Shown here piece after piece: positions 50,936-58,694 of a stretch of 64,000 nucleotides of DNA (positions are counted from its first letter, which is position 1; each line of letters begins with the position of its first letter). The stretch comes from LC029 sp036676475 (lineage in GTDB: Bacteria; Bacillota; Bacilli; Aneurinibacillales; RAOX-1): the NCBI GenBank assembly GCA_036676475.1, contig JAKFCU010000103.1:15941-79940 (forward strand), given 5' to 3'. The notes under the pieces were generated by a model. The model ran no database searches. It was not told the DNA's origin and saw only the letters and a list, made by a program, of their open reading frames with translations. A program made the translations under genes and the position numbers.

Positions 50936-51373
50936 ATGTATAATGTAAATACCGAAAGAATCAATGATATCTTAACATATCTGACAAATGAGCTTCTTCC
51001 GCCCCTATCCCAGATTATGGATAAAGAAGAAGAGGAATTCCTTTCGGACCCCACAGCAGGATTTGCCGCTGAACGCTTGTTTCACACATTTATTGAGGGA
51101 ATGACTGATATCGGGAATCTCCTGATAGATGGTTTTATCATGAGAGATCCAGGAAGTTATGAAGACATTGTGGATATTATGGAAGACGAACAAGTCTATT
51201 CTCCAACCCATGCACAAGCCTTTAAGGAAATTATAAAGATGCGAAAAGGGCTTGTATGCGAGTATACCATAAATAGGAGATCTCAGCTTTATCATGCCTA
51301 CCAGAAGCATCACGACAACATGAAGGCGTATCCTCATATCATTCGAGAGTACTTAAAAAAAGAGCTTTGGTAA
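50936..51373 (+). CDS. yutE: HepT-like protein YutE (DUF86)
   Basis: A 145-residue all-helical protein of the DUF86/HepT-like family: ILTYLTNELLPPLSQIM, AAERLFHTFIEGMTDIGNLL and MRKGLVCEY. In toxin-antitoxin pairs HepT acts as a minor-nucleotidyltransferase-neutralised RNase with RxxxxxY; a related spacing is seen as RKGLVCEY. No MntA-like partner is adjacent, so toxin function is not supported here. The TAA stop merges with the left end of a family C fold-back element. Confidence 0.82.
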   Translation: MYNVNTERINDILTYLTNELLPPLSQIMDKEEEEFLSDPTAGFAAERLFHTFIEGMTDIGNLLIDGFIMRDPGSYEDIVDIMEDEQVYSPTHAQAFKEIIKMRKGLVCEYTINRRSQLYHAYQKHHDNMKAYPHIIREYLKKELW

Positions 51374-51498
51374 AAAGAGGCTGACTCATAAGGGTCTGAC
51401 CCCTCCAACCGACACGACATATAGTGACATTTATAACATTGTCATACTATATAGAGTGAGCGTGGGGTCTGACCCTTAGTTTTTGAGTCAGCCTCTTT
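51373..51498. repeat. Fold-back element family C, full copy 2
   Basis: 126 bp with the same ends as the copy at 33589: AAAAGAGGCTGACTCATAAG at left and TGAGTCAGCCTCTTT at right. The inner AGGGTCTGACCCC/GGGGTCTGACCCT pair and the TCATACTATATAGAGTGA centre are also shared. The left end starts at the last base of the yutE stop codon. Confidence 0.88.
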
Positions 51499-51603
51499 CT
51501 GGTATTTAATATTAAGGTATTTATTATATAAATTTGTATAAAAATTTACTTATGTAACAAAATCGAGTAAAATAGAAGCTAAGAAGAAAGGCGGTGAGTT
51601 TCT

Positions 51604-52254
51604 ATGTCTAAAGGGCGGAACTCTTCTACCCGTAATGAAATTTTGAATATGTTAAAGCTGCATGCCTCCATGACCGTCAGCGATATGGCAGGCCAGCTGC
51701 AAATAACAGAAATGGCGGTTAGACGTCATTTAAATACGTTAGAGAGAGATAATCTTATTGAGTCAAAGATGTTAAGGCAAGCCATGGGCCGGCCGACCAA
51801 TGTGTATTCGTTAACAGATGAAGCGGAACATCTATTCCCTCGTAACTATTCTGATTTTGCGCTTGACTTTTTACAGGATTTAGAAGAAGTGGAAGGGCAG
51901 GATAAAATTAAAGATTTGTTTTATCGTCGTGAACAAAGATTATCCGATAAATATAAAAGAGAAATCCGAGGGGAATCCCTTGAGGAAAAGGTTCAACAGT
52001 TAGCTGTATTGCAAAATCAAAAAGGATATATGGTTGAAATTGAGAAGGATCCTGAAACAGGGGACTTTATTTTTAAGGAATATAATTGTCCGATATCCCA
52101 AGTGGCAAAGGAATATCAGCATGCATGCAATTGTGAGCTCTCTTTATTTAAGAAAGTGTTAAATACAGAAGTTGAACAGAATGAATGTATTGCTCAGGGT
52201 GAGGATAAGTGTGTTTATGTCATTAAAGCTGAATCCCAGGCAGAGCAGGAGTAA
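51604..52254 (+). CDS. Winged-helix regulator with cysteine cluster (SufR-like)
   Basis: A 216-residue protein. Residues 8-70 form a DeoR/ArsR-like winged helix (EILNMLKLHASMTVSDMAGQ, ITEMAVRRHLNTLERDNLIE). Residues 165-205 contain cysteines in YNCPISQVAKEYQHACNCEL and later ECIAQGEDKCVYV. This Cys pattern in a winged-helix protein resembles SufR-type Fe-S sensing repressors. It is about 12 kb from the suf operon and is transcribed alone. Control of suf is a hypothesis. AAGGCGGTGAG precedes the start. Confidence 0.8.
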   Translation: MSKGRNSSTRNEILNMLKLHASMTVSDMAGQLQITEMAVRRHLNTLERDNLIESKMLRQAMGRPTNVYSLTDEAEHLFPRNYSDFALDFLQDLEEVEGQDKIKDLFYRREQRLSDKYKREIRGESLEEKVQQLAVLQNQKGYMVEIEKDPETGDFIFKEYNCPISQVAKEYQHACNCELSLFKKVLNTEVEQNECIAQGEDKCVYVIKAESQAEQE

Positions 52255-52286
52255 CCTACTTATATCAAGGGGTTACTCTTTTTTTT

Positions 52287-52338
52287 ATACTTATAAAAAA
52301 GTATTATACGCATAAGGCTATGCCAGTAGCTTTCTTAT
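52287..52338 (-). repeat. Repeat family A, copy 11
   Basis: Plus strand ACTTATAAAAAAGTATTATA, CGCATAAGGCTATGCCAGTA, GCTTTCTTA, between the SufR-like gene and yutF, both on the plus strand. Confidence 0.85.
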
Positions 52339-52352
52339 AGGGAGGGTAAAAA

Positions 52353-53123
52353 ATGAAGGATTACAGAGCATACTTGATTGATTTGGATGGAACCATGTAT
52401 AGAGGAAATCAAGTGATTAAAGAGGCACCCGAATTTATTCGTTGGCTAAAGGAAAAAGAAATACCTTTTCTTTTTTTAACCAATAATTCATCCATGACAC
52501 CTGAACAGATCTCCAAAAAGCTTAACAAAATGGGAATAGAAGCAGAGCCAAATCATGTTTATACGACAAGTATGGCATCTGCTGAGTTGATTCCGACAGA
52601 TGAAAACAAGACAAAGGTGTATGCTATAGGGGAAGACGGACTATTAACCGCTTTAGTGAATAAAGGTTGTGTACTGACCGATGAGGATCCAAGCTATGTC
52701 GTTATTGGCATTGACCGGAATTTCACATATGAAAAGATGATGAAAGCTTCCTTAGCCATCCAAAAAGGGGCGAAGTTTTTATCTACCAACAGCGATCGTG
52801 CAATCCCTACAGAAAAGGGGTTGGTTCCTGGCAATGGTGCCTTAACCGCAGCGATCTCTATCGCAAGTGGACAAACTCCTCAGTTTGTCGGTAAACCCGA
52901 AGCTGTATTTGTTGAATTAGCTTTAAAAAAATTAGGCTGTTTCCCCCAGGATGTTTTGCTTGTCGGGGATAACTTGCATACCGACATTGCTGCAGGGGTA
53001 AATGCCCAAGTGGATACTCTTTTAGTGTATACAGGCATTACCCGGCCTGAAGATCTGATTCGAGGGGAAATTCAGCCCACCTATACGGTGTCACATTTAA
53101 AGGAATGGATAAAACGAGGCTAG
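52353..53123 (+). CDS. yutF: HAD-family phosphatase YutF (NagD-like)
   Basis: A 256-residue HAD-IIA phosphatase. Motif I is LIDLDGTMYRG, motif II FLTNNSS, motif III Lys in FVGKPE and motif IV LLVGDNLHTDIAAG. The family acts on small sugar phosphates and nucleotides such as p-nitrophenyl phosphate; the natural substrate is unknown. GGGAGGG precedes the start. It converges with yutG, and both stop codons use the same palindromic CTAG (53120-53123). Confidence 0.92.
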   Translation: MKDYRAYLIDLDGTMYRGNQVIKEAPEFIRWLKEKEIPFLFLTNNSSMTPEQISKKLNKMGIEAEPNHVYTTSMASAELIPTDENKTKVYAIGEDGLLTALVNKGCVLTDEDPSYVVIGIDRNFTYEKMMKASLAIQKGAKFLSTNSDRAIPTEKGLVPGNGALTAAISIASGQTPQFVGKPEAVFVELALKKLGCFPQDVLLVGDNLHTDIAAGVNAQVDTLLVYTGITRPEDLIRGEIQPTYTVSHLKEWIKRG

Positions 53124-53620
53124 AGACTTTTGCTATGGGCTAGGCGGCTGGAAGCTGCTGCAGCAATTGCTCCAACAATATCATCTAAAAAGGTATGATT
53201 TTCTCCATCGTTTTTATCGTTTAACTTTTTTAAGATGCCTGGTTTTACTTTGTCAATATACCCATAATTGGTGAGTCCAATGCTTCCATATACGTTAACG
53301 ATAGAGAGCGCTACAATTTCATCTACACCATAGAGCCCTTCATCATTAAAAACAATGCTTTGCAATGGTTCCATTAACTGCTTCTTTTCAGCTAGCATAT
53401 CTAATTGTATACCGGTAATAATGGCATTTTGTACTTCCCTTTTAGCAAGAACCTTTTCAATATGCTGGATACAAATTTCTTTGGTTAGCCCAGGAAAATA
53501 ATCTTTTTGTAAAAAAATAACGAGCTCAGCAATATCGTCATGGGTTACGCCGCGTACTTGTAGAAGTTCATATGTTTTTTTTGCGAGAATCTCATCTGTA
53601 ACAACAGATATTGGGGACAT
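53120..53620 (-). CDS. Phosphatidylglycerophosphatase A-like protein YutG
   Basis: A 166-residue protein from ATG 53620 (AAGGAGCAATATC upstream); the longer frame to 53683 adds no conserved residues. RGVTHDDIAELVIFLQKDYF, LSIVNVYGSIGLTNYGYIDK and FLDDIVGAIAAAASSR match the Gram-positive PgpA/YutG group. The lipid phosphatase role is inferred from family name; these proteins are less hydrophobic than E. coli PgpA. Confidence 0.85.
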   Translation of the reverse strand: MSPISVVTDEILAKKTYELLQVRGVTHDDIAELVIFLQKDYFPGLTKEICIQHIEKVLAKREVQNAIITGIQLDMLAEKKQLMEPLQSIVFNDEGLYGVDEIVALSIVNVYGSIGLTNYGYIDKVKPGILKKLNDKNDGENHTFLDDIVGAIAAAASSRLAHSKSL

Positions 53621-53674
53621 GATATTGCTCCTTCCTAGGATACAAGGTTTGGGAATAGAAGGGACGAAAAGGTG

Positions 53675-54157
53675 ATGAGCCATTTAGAGTTTCAAGATAA
53701 TCAAGGTCAGAATATTTATCTCACATTTACGCCGCAATTATTCTCGGATGAACCGGATCATGTGCTTATTGTAGCGGTTTATCAAGGAAAGTTACTTTTT
53801 ACCTGTCACTCAACTAGAGGCTGGGAATTGCCAGGAGGAAAAATAGAGACAGGAGAAACACCCGTGGAGGCAGCGGTTCGCGAAACGTGGGAAGAAACCG
53901 GGGCGATAATTAGAAATGTTAAGCAAATAGGGGAATACCGGGTTTCGGGACAAGATACACCTTCATTTATTAAAGCTATTTATTTGGCAAAAGTGGAAAC
54001 GATAGGAGAGCTGCCACAGGGATTTGAAACGATACAAGCTGCTTTATTTCCCGTTCATGTGAACCCCCATCAACCAACATTCAGTCCTTTTATGCAGGAT
54101 CAGGTTTTTGCCAACATTCAAAAAAGACTAGGTACCTTACTCACGACCTCTTCATAA
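53675..54157 (+). CDS. Nudix hydrolase, YtkD-like
   Basis: A 160-residue Nudix enzyme with the box GGKIETGETPVEAAVRETWE followed by ETGA, complete for the GX5EX7REUXEEXGU pattern. The N terminus (EFQDNQGQNIYLTF) and length resemble YtkD, which cleans oxidised and other nucleoside triphosphates in Bacillus. The start is ATG 53675, with GTG 53672 as an alternative. It diverges from yutG by 54 bp. Confidence 0.82.
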   Translation: MSHLEFQDNQGQNIYLTFTPQLFSDEPDHVLIVAVYQGKLLFTCHSTRGWELPGGKIETGETPVEAAVRETWEETGAIIRNVKQIGEYRVSGQDTPSFIKAIYLAKVETIGELPQGFETIQAALFPVHVNPHQPTFSPFMQDQVFANIQKRLGTLLTTSS

Positions 54158-54193
54158 GATGAAGTAATACTATGGGCGGGAGTTGAGTTTACC

Positions 54194-55246
54194 GTGACAG
54201 GTTGGATTACAGCATTACAACGACAGTATAATCTGGTCGTATATCGATACGAAAAGATACCCCAGGGAATATGGATGGAAACCAACCGGGGAACGGTCGT
54301 TTTGCAAAATGTTCCCTCGGTTTATGCAGGGAAAGAAGAGTTCATTAAGGGAATTTACCATACCATGGGCCAGACTAGCTTTTTGCTGCCGGTTTATCCT
54401 AATCAAGAGCGAAGTATGCTAACTTCTTTTGGGGATCATTCATATTACTTAATTCGTTGGCCGGCCACTGAATCAGAATGGATGGATTATGGTTGGCTAG
54501 GTCAATCTCTGGCTCGTTTTCATCGGACGAGTGCAATAGCACTGGAAAAGTGCCATCATCGATTTTCAGATTGGGAAACTTGGCCTAAACGATGGAAATC
54601 CAAAACAGACCAACTGAGAAAGTTCGAACAGACAGCAGTGAAGAGAATAGATACAGAACGAGAAGACCCTTTCGATTCGTTCCTTTTGGAAAATTACGCT
54701 TATTTAACGCAAGTATCTCATCTATCTTTAACCTATTTGCATGATTCCCATTATCGACAAGTTTGTCACCAAACAAAGGAATGGGGAAGGTTAAGTTATA
54801 TTCATTTTGGCTCTGAACAATTTGTCGTATCGCCACAGGGCAATGTATTTTTTGTGGATCCGTTTTCTTGGGTAGAAGATATGCGTGTAAGAGATATTGC
54901 TCAATTTATTAAGGGAGATGTCAGAGATAATGGATGGAATCCCCAACATATTTATTCCTTTCTATGCGGATACCAGTCCATTTCGCCCATCCTGCCAGAA
55001 GAATTTATTATTATGTATGCCTTATTCTTGCTTCCGGGCCGGTTGATGAAAAAGCTAGAAACTGTGTATTATCGCCCGCATCTTTTACAAAGTGGAAGTC
55101 CATCCATCGAATTATTTAGAGACGAAACGGGTGAGATCACACCAAATCAAGCTTATGTGGAGATGAAGAAGAATGAAGTTCTTCTTCGGGAGTTCCCGAG
55201 ATTTGCAAGAGATTGCTTTGGAGCGGTTATTCTCGCAATAAAATAA
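54194..55246 (+). CDS. yutH: Spore coat-associated kinase-fold protein YutH
   Basis: A 350-residue protein from GTG 54194 (GGGAGTTGAG upstream) with the CotS/YutH aminoglycoside-phosphotransferase-like fold: WLGQSLARFHRTSAIAL, LSLTYLHDSHYRQVC, YIHFGSEQFVVSPQGNVFF and VDPFSWVEDMRVRDIAQFI. The HGD..N catalytic set is altered (HFGSEQ), so kinase activity is doubtful. Family members are spore coat components. Confidence 0.88.
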   Translation: MTGWITALQRQYNLVVYRYEKIPQGIWMETNRGTVVLQNVPSVYAGKEEFIKGIYHTMGQTSFLLPVYPNQERSMLTSFGDHSYYLIRWPATESEWMDYGWLGQSLARFHRTSAIALEKCHHRFSDWETWPKRWKSKTDQLRKFEQTAVKRIDTEREDPFDSFLLENYAYLTQVSHLSLTYLHDSHYRQVCHQTKEWGRLSYIHFGSEQFVVSPQGNVFFVDPFSWVEDMRVRDIAQFIKGDVRDNGWNPQHIYSFLCGYQSISPILPEEFIIMYALFLLPGRLMKKLETVYYRPHLLQSGSPSIELFRDETGEITPNQAYVEMKKNEVLLREFPRFARDCFGAVILAIK

Positions 55247-55255
55247 TTAGGAAAA

Positions 55256-55321
55256 GGGGCTGACAATAGTCAGTCCCTAGAAAGTATAATACGCAAAAGG
55301 CTTCGCTAATAGCTTTCTTAT
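55256..55321. repeat. Short stem and repeat family A, copy 12
   Basis: GGGGCTGACAATAGTCAGTCCC (55257-55278 region) is a small stem after yutH. It runs into AGAAAGTATAATACGCAAAA, GGCTTCGCTAATAGCTTTCT and TA (55279-55321), a minus-oriented family A copy about 12 bp past the yutI stop. Confidence 0.75.
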
Positions 55322-55333
55322 GATGTTTGTTTA

Positions 55334-55564
55334 TTAAAATACTTGTTGTACTTCTCTTACTTCTGGAATTTCTTCCATAAGGGCACGCTCGATTCCTGCT
55401 TTTAAGGTAATCGTGGAGCTAGGGCAGCTTCCACATGCTCCTATTAAGCGTAACTTGACGATACCTTCATCTACACCCACAAGCTCACAATCTCCTCCAT
55501 CGCGCTGCAGGAAGGGACGAAGCTTATCTAATACTTCTTCAACTTGTTCGATAATATCAGTCAT
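55334..55564 (-). CDS. yutI: NifU-like (Nfu) Fe-S carrier YutI
   Basis: A 76-residue protein consisting of the NifU C-terminal domain. The cluster-binding CxxC is in GACGSCPSSTITLK; the N-terminal VEEVLDKLRPFLQRDGGDCE is typical. It receives clusters from Suf and passes them to targets. The start follows AAGGAGTTGT. Confidence 0.95.
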   Translation of the reverse strand: MTDIIEQVEEVLDKLRPFLQRDGGDCELVGVDEGIVKLRLIGACGSCPSSTITLKAGIERALMEEIPEVREVQQVF

Positions 55565-55707
55565 CCATCACAACTCCTTTCATACTCCTTATTATAGTAT
55601 CCTTTTTATGATAAATCCATGTTGAGGAGCACATTCTTCAATCGTGGAAATTATTCTTACATGATAAGATTAAGAAATAAGTTCAGACTAAAAGAAGAGG
55701 TGTTGTC

Positions 55708-56022
55708 ATGATTGAAATTCTTGTTTATGGTGCGGAACAATTATGTGCTAGCTGTGTCAATGCACCTTCTTCCAAAGAGACTGCTAGTTGGGTGGAGGCG
55801 GCCTTAAAAAGAGTATATGCGCAGGATGCCTTCGCTGTTCGATATGTAGACATTTATTCCCCAGAAACCCCAGAGGATAAGGAATTTTCACAGCGGGTAT
55901 TGGAAGATGACTTGTGGTATCCTGTTGTTGTCATTCAAGGAAAGATTGTGACAGAAGGCAACCCGGATTTAAAAGTAATTTATAAAAATCTGGATCAGGT
56001 TGGAATACCTAGGATGAATTAG
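55708..56022 (+). CDS. yuzD: YuzD family protein (DUF1462)
   Basis: A 104-residue thioredoxin-like-fold protein: ILVYGAEQLCASCVNAPSS with a CxxC at residues 13-16, then FAVRYVDIYSPETPEDKEFS and YPVVVIQGKIVTEGNPDL. It is usually encoded opposite nfu, as here, and next to yuzB. A redox or Fe-S trafficking role is suggested by the cysteines and neighbours but unproven. AGAGGTGTTG precedes the start. Confidence 0.9.
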   Translation: MIEILVYGAEQLCASCVNAPSSKETASWVEAALKRVYAQDAFAVRYVDIYSPETPEDKEFSQRVLEDDLWYPVVVIQGKIVTEGNPDLKVIYKNLDQVGIPRMN

Positions 56023-56032
56023 GGGATTGCAG

Positions 56033-56302
56033 ATGATAATGATTGAATTTTGCCGCAGCAACTTAGCCTTATGGACCCAAGGCGTATACGAGAAGATAAC
56101 AAGTGATCCGGAATGGGCAGAGATGGAAGTCATTGAATATGGATGTCTGGGGAATTGCGGGCAATGCTATATTCAGCCTTTTGCCATGGTGGATGGTGAA
56201 ATTGTAGCTGGGGTTGATCCCGATGAATTACTAGATAACATCAGAAATCATATCAAGAAAAAAAACGAGGAAGACCAAATATGGAAAGAACTGGGTTTCT
56301 AA
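56033..56302 (+). CDS. yuzB: YuzB family protein (DUF1450)
   Basis: An 89-residue protein from ATG 56033, seven bases after GGGG; TTG 56027 is less likely. IEFCRSNLALWTQGVYEKI, VIEYGCLGNCGQCYIQPFAM and GVDPDELLDNIRNHI fit DUF1450, whose three clustered cysteines (CLGNCGQC) suggest metal or Fe-S binding. It lies 10 bp after yuzD, so the two are cotranscribed. Confidence 0.88.
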   Translation: MIMIEFCRSNLALWTQGVYEKITSDPEWAEMEVIEYGCLGNCGQCYIQPFAMVDGEIVAGVDPDELLDNIRNHIKKKNEEDQIWKELGF

Positions 56303-56307
56303 AAAAG

Positions 56308-56334
56308 AAAAAATTGGGGTTCTCAATTTTTTTA
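56308..56334 (+). terminator. Terminator of yuzD-yuzB
   Basis: AAAAATTG and CAATTTTTT pair around GGGTTCT; short stem with a T run. Confidence 0.6.
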
Positions 56335-56513
56335 TAGATGGTGCTTAGATTGAATTCACTATCGAGATGGTTGTAACCTTGAGTAAGCTTCTTTTTCCTT
56401 GTATACTTAAGTCAAAGGGATAATTTATCATGCTGATCCATGTAATCGAGCAAAATAATGATGTCAATTTTAGATATGGAAAGAAAATATCATGATTTAA
56501 AGGAGGGGTATGA

Positions 56514-56870
56514 ATGGTTGATATCACGGAGAGTGCAGGCAGCAAAATTAAAGAATTATTAGCAGACCAAGCCAACCCCCAATTATTTTTACGTGTGGGA
56601 GTTCAAGGCGGTGGATGTAGTGGATTTACCTATGGCATGGGGTTTGATGAAGATTTAAAAGAGAATGATGAACAATTTGATTTAGAAGGGATAAAGGTTG
56701 TCATAGACGAGGACAGCTTAAAGCTCATCAAAGGAACACGAATTGATTATCAAGAAACCATGATGGGTGGGGGCTTTACGATCGACAACCCGAATGCCAT
56801 CGCCACTTGCGGATGCGGTTCTAGCTTCCGCACAGCTAAGGATGAAGGAAATCCGGAAAAGTGTGAATAA
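56514..56870 (+). CDS. A-type Fe-S carrier YutM (HesB/IscA family)
   Basis: A 118-residue HesB-like protein. The three conserved cysteines lie in GGGCSGFTYGM and at the C-terminal CGCGSSF. AAGGAGGGG precedes the start. With SufBCD, SufU and YutI it completes the assembly and carrier set visible in this window. Related names are ErpA and SufA. Confidence 0.93.
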   Translation: MVDITESAGSKIKELLADQANPQLFLRVGVQGGGCSGFTYGMGFDEDLKENDEQFDLEGIKVVIDEDSLKLIKGTRIDYQETMMGGGFTIDNPNAIATCGCGSSFRTAKDEGNPEKCE

Positions 56871-56914
56871 GACTAGTTCATGGTATATAGGCACTTGGGG
56901 TAATTCAACAAACA

Positions 56915-56952
56915 AGAGTCCGCTTCGCAACTTGGAAGCGGACTTTTTGGTG
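56915..56952. terminator. Terminator between yutM and the small membrane gene
   Basis: GAGTCCGCTTC and GAAGCGGACTT pair around GCAACTTG, then TTTTGG. Confidence 0.8.
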
Positions 56953-56958
56953 GTAAAA

Positions 56959-57144
56959 TTATGAATTCCTTGCCCCAAGCAAGATCGTATAAACAACATA
57001 ACTGGCCATCACACCGAAGGAAAGAATGGAAGCTAACATACCTTCCCATGATCCGTTTGTCCCTATCCATAACAAAGCAGGAATAAGAAAAGTCATAATA
57101 ACTATGAAGGCCATATACAGAAAGTTCAGGGTTGTTCTAGACAC
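56959..57144 (-). CDS. Small membrane protein of unknown function
   Basis: A 61-residue protein from GTG 57144, seven bases after AGGAGG. Two hydrophobic segments, FLYMAFIVIMTFLIPALLWI and MLASILSFGVMASYVVYTIL, form a hairpin; the tail is LLGARNS. It lies downstream of yumC on the same strand, beyond a terminator. Family not recognised. Confidence 0.65.
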   Translation of the reverse strand: MSRTTLNFLYMAFIVIMTFLIPALLWIGTNGSWEGMLASILSFGVMASYVVYTILLGARNS

Positions 57145-57226
57145 TTTTGGTACCTCCTGTTTGATTATTCCTTTATCATTATTTTTTGCTTTTGGGACAG
57201 TTCTTATGAATTCTAATTATAGGCAG

Positions 57227-57256
57227 AAAAAAACGGGCATTTGCCCGTTTTTTTGT
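57227..57256 (-). terminator. Terminator of yumC
   Basis: AAAAAAACGGGC and GCCCGTTTTTTT pair around ATTT. Confidence 0.85.
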
Positions 57257-57258
57257 CG

Positions 57259-58257
57259 TTAGTGTCCATGCATGGAACTGCTGTGTCCAGGTTGAACCTT
57301 TGCTTCTGGGTCGATATAAGCTTTTGCATTATTTACGGCAGTTGGAGCTTCTCCAAATCCGACAGCAATCAATTTTACCTTACCAGGATAAGTGGCAATA
57401 TCTCCTGCTGCATAAATTCCAGGGATATTCGTTTCCATTTTAGAGTTAACCGTAATGGCACCCTTTTCAAAGTCTAGACCCCAGTTTTTAATGGGTCCTA
57501 AGGAAGAGATAAATCCAAAGTTGACAACAACGGCATCAACTTCAATGACTTTTTCTTCTTTCGAATTGTTTTCATAGATAACAACTTGGTTGATTTGGTC
57601 ATCGCCAGCTAGATCTTTTAATTCATATGGAGTTAAAACATTAACTTTTGAATTCGTTAAGTTTTCCACACTGTGCTCATGAGCACGGAACTTGTCCCGA
57701 CGGTGGATTAAATGAACTTCCTTGGCAATTGGCTCTAGCATGAGAGCCCAGTCAACAGCAGAATCTCCACCACCAAATACGGCCACTCGTTGTCCTGCAA
57801 ACATATTAAGATCGTTTACGAAATAGTGAAGGTTTTTGCCTTCAAATTCGGAAGCTTTTGGATGGTCAAGGCGCCTAGGTTCAAATGCACCAACTCCTGC
57901 TGTAATAATAATCGTTTTAGAGAAGTGAACACCCTTATCTGTTGTAATTTCAAATTTGTTTTCTTGTTTATCAACGTTTAATACACGCTCTTCAAGTGAA
58001 AGCGTTGGATCAAATTGCATAGCTTGTTCCTTTAAAGAATCTACTAATTCTTGAGCGCGGACCTTTGGGAACCCAGCAACATCATATATGTATTTCTCAG
58101 GATAGAGGGCAGAGAGCTGACCTCCTAGCTGAGGCATACTTTCAATAATTTTCACAGCACAATGACGCATACCACCATAAACAGCTGTAAATAGTCCAGC
58201 TGGCCCACCACCAATAATTGTTATGTCATACACTTTTTCATCACGATAAAGACTCAT
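57259..58257 (-). CDS. yumC: Ferredoxin/flavodoxin-NADP+ reductase YumC
   Basis: A 332-residue thioredoxin-reductase-like flavoprotein lacking the redox CxxC, as in Bacillus YumC. FAD site TIIGGGPAGLFTAVYGGMR, NADPH site VAVFGGGDSAVDWALML, and IYAAGDIATYPGKVKLI are clear. It supplies or accepts electrons for ferredoxin and flavodoxin partners, including those of radical-SAM enzymes. The C terminus ends in a His/Ser/Met stretch (GHSSSMHGH). It diverges from ndh across 437 bp. Confidence 0.93.
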   Translation of the reverse strand: MSLYRDEKVYDITIIGGGPAGLFTAVYGGMRHCAVKIIESMPQLGGQLSALYPEKYIYDVAGFPKVRAQELVDSLKEQAMQFDPTLSLEERVLNVDKQENKFEITTDKGVHFSKTIIITAGVGAFEPRRLDHPKASEFEGKNLHYFVNDLNMFAGQRVAVFGGGDSAVDWALMLEPIAKEVHLIHRRDKFRAHEHSVENLTNSKVNVLTPYELKDLAGDDQINQVVIYENNSKEEKVIEVDAVVVNFGFISSLGPIKNWGLDFEKGAITVNSKMETNIPGIYAAGDIATYPGKVKLIAVGFGEAPTAVNNAKAYIDPEAKVQPGHSSSMHGH

Positions 58258-58536
58258 TACTCAGGCACCTCCACTAATTCTGTACTCCCAATATAGATTG
58301 GCTTTATCTCTTGAAAATTACCCATAACAGTAGATGCAAGTCATTATTCACTATTTCGTTTATTAAGGTAATTTAACTTTCTATATTATAACTTTGAGTG
58401 GAATATATGGAAAGATAAAATTCAAAAAAAAGGCAAATTGTTTTATATTGATTTAGCGGTATTGTTAATCATAAAACTTTGGATCTTTATGGATAAACTT
58501 TGTGTATTTACTCACGCTATATGTGCAAAGTTTCAC

Positions 58537-58565
58537 TTGTCAAATAGTAAGAATAGCATTAAAAT
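58537..58565 (+). promoter_or_regulatory. Sigma-A-type promoter of ndh
   Basis: TTGTCA (58537-58542) and TAAAAT (58560-58565) are 17 bp apart; the expected start is near 58572, giving a leader of about 120 bases. Confidence 0.7.
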
Positions 58566-58581
58566 AAAAGATGTGAACAAT

Positions 58582-58599
58582 ATGTGAAATACTTCTCAA
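58582..58599. promoter_or_regulatory. Candidate Rex operator upstream of ndh
   Basis: ATGTGAAATACTTCTCAA differs from the Rex consensus TTGTGAANNNNTTCACAA at two positions. It lies just downstream of the predicted start of ndh transcription, suited to NADH-responsive repression, as known for Bacillus ndh. Binding is inferred. Confidence 0.55.
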
Positions 58600-58694
58600 A
58601 CTAACACGGTGGCAGTGGAAAAACCTTACGGGGTTAAGCTCAGAGTTAGAGGAGAAGATAAGATTAAAAATATCATGATAATGGATGTGATAAT

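Larger units (their letters stand above)
58258..58694. other. Divergent regulatory region between yumC and ndh
   Basis: No gene was seen. It holds the ndh promoter (58537-58565) and a Rex-like site (58582-58599), described separately. The yumC side is AT-rich without a clear promoter match. Confidence 0.6.

Noticed and set aside
50936..51373. HepT/MntT toxin-antitoxin system
   Set aside because: The YutE-like gene has no nucleotidyltransferase partner next to it, and yutE is part of a conserved housekeeping neighbourhood.
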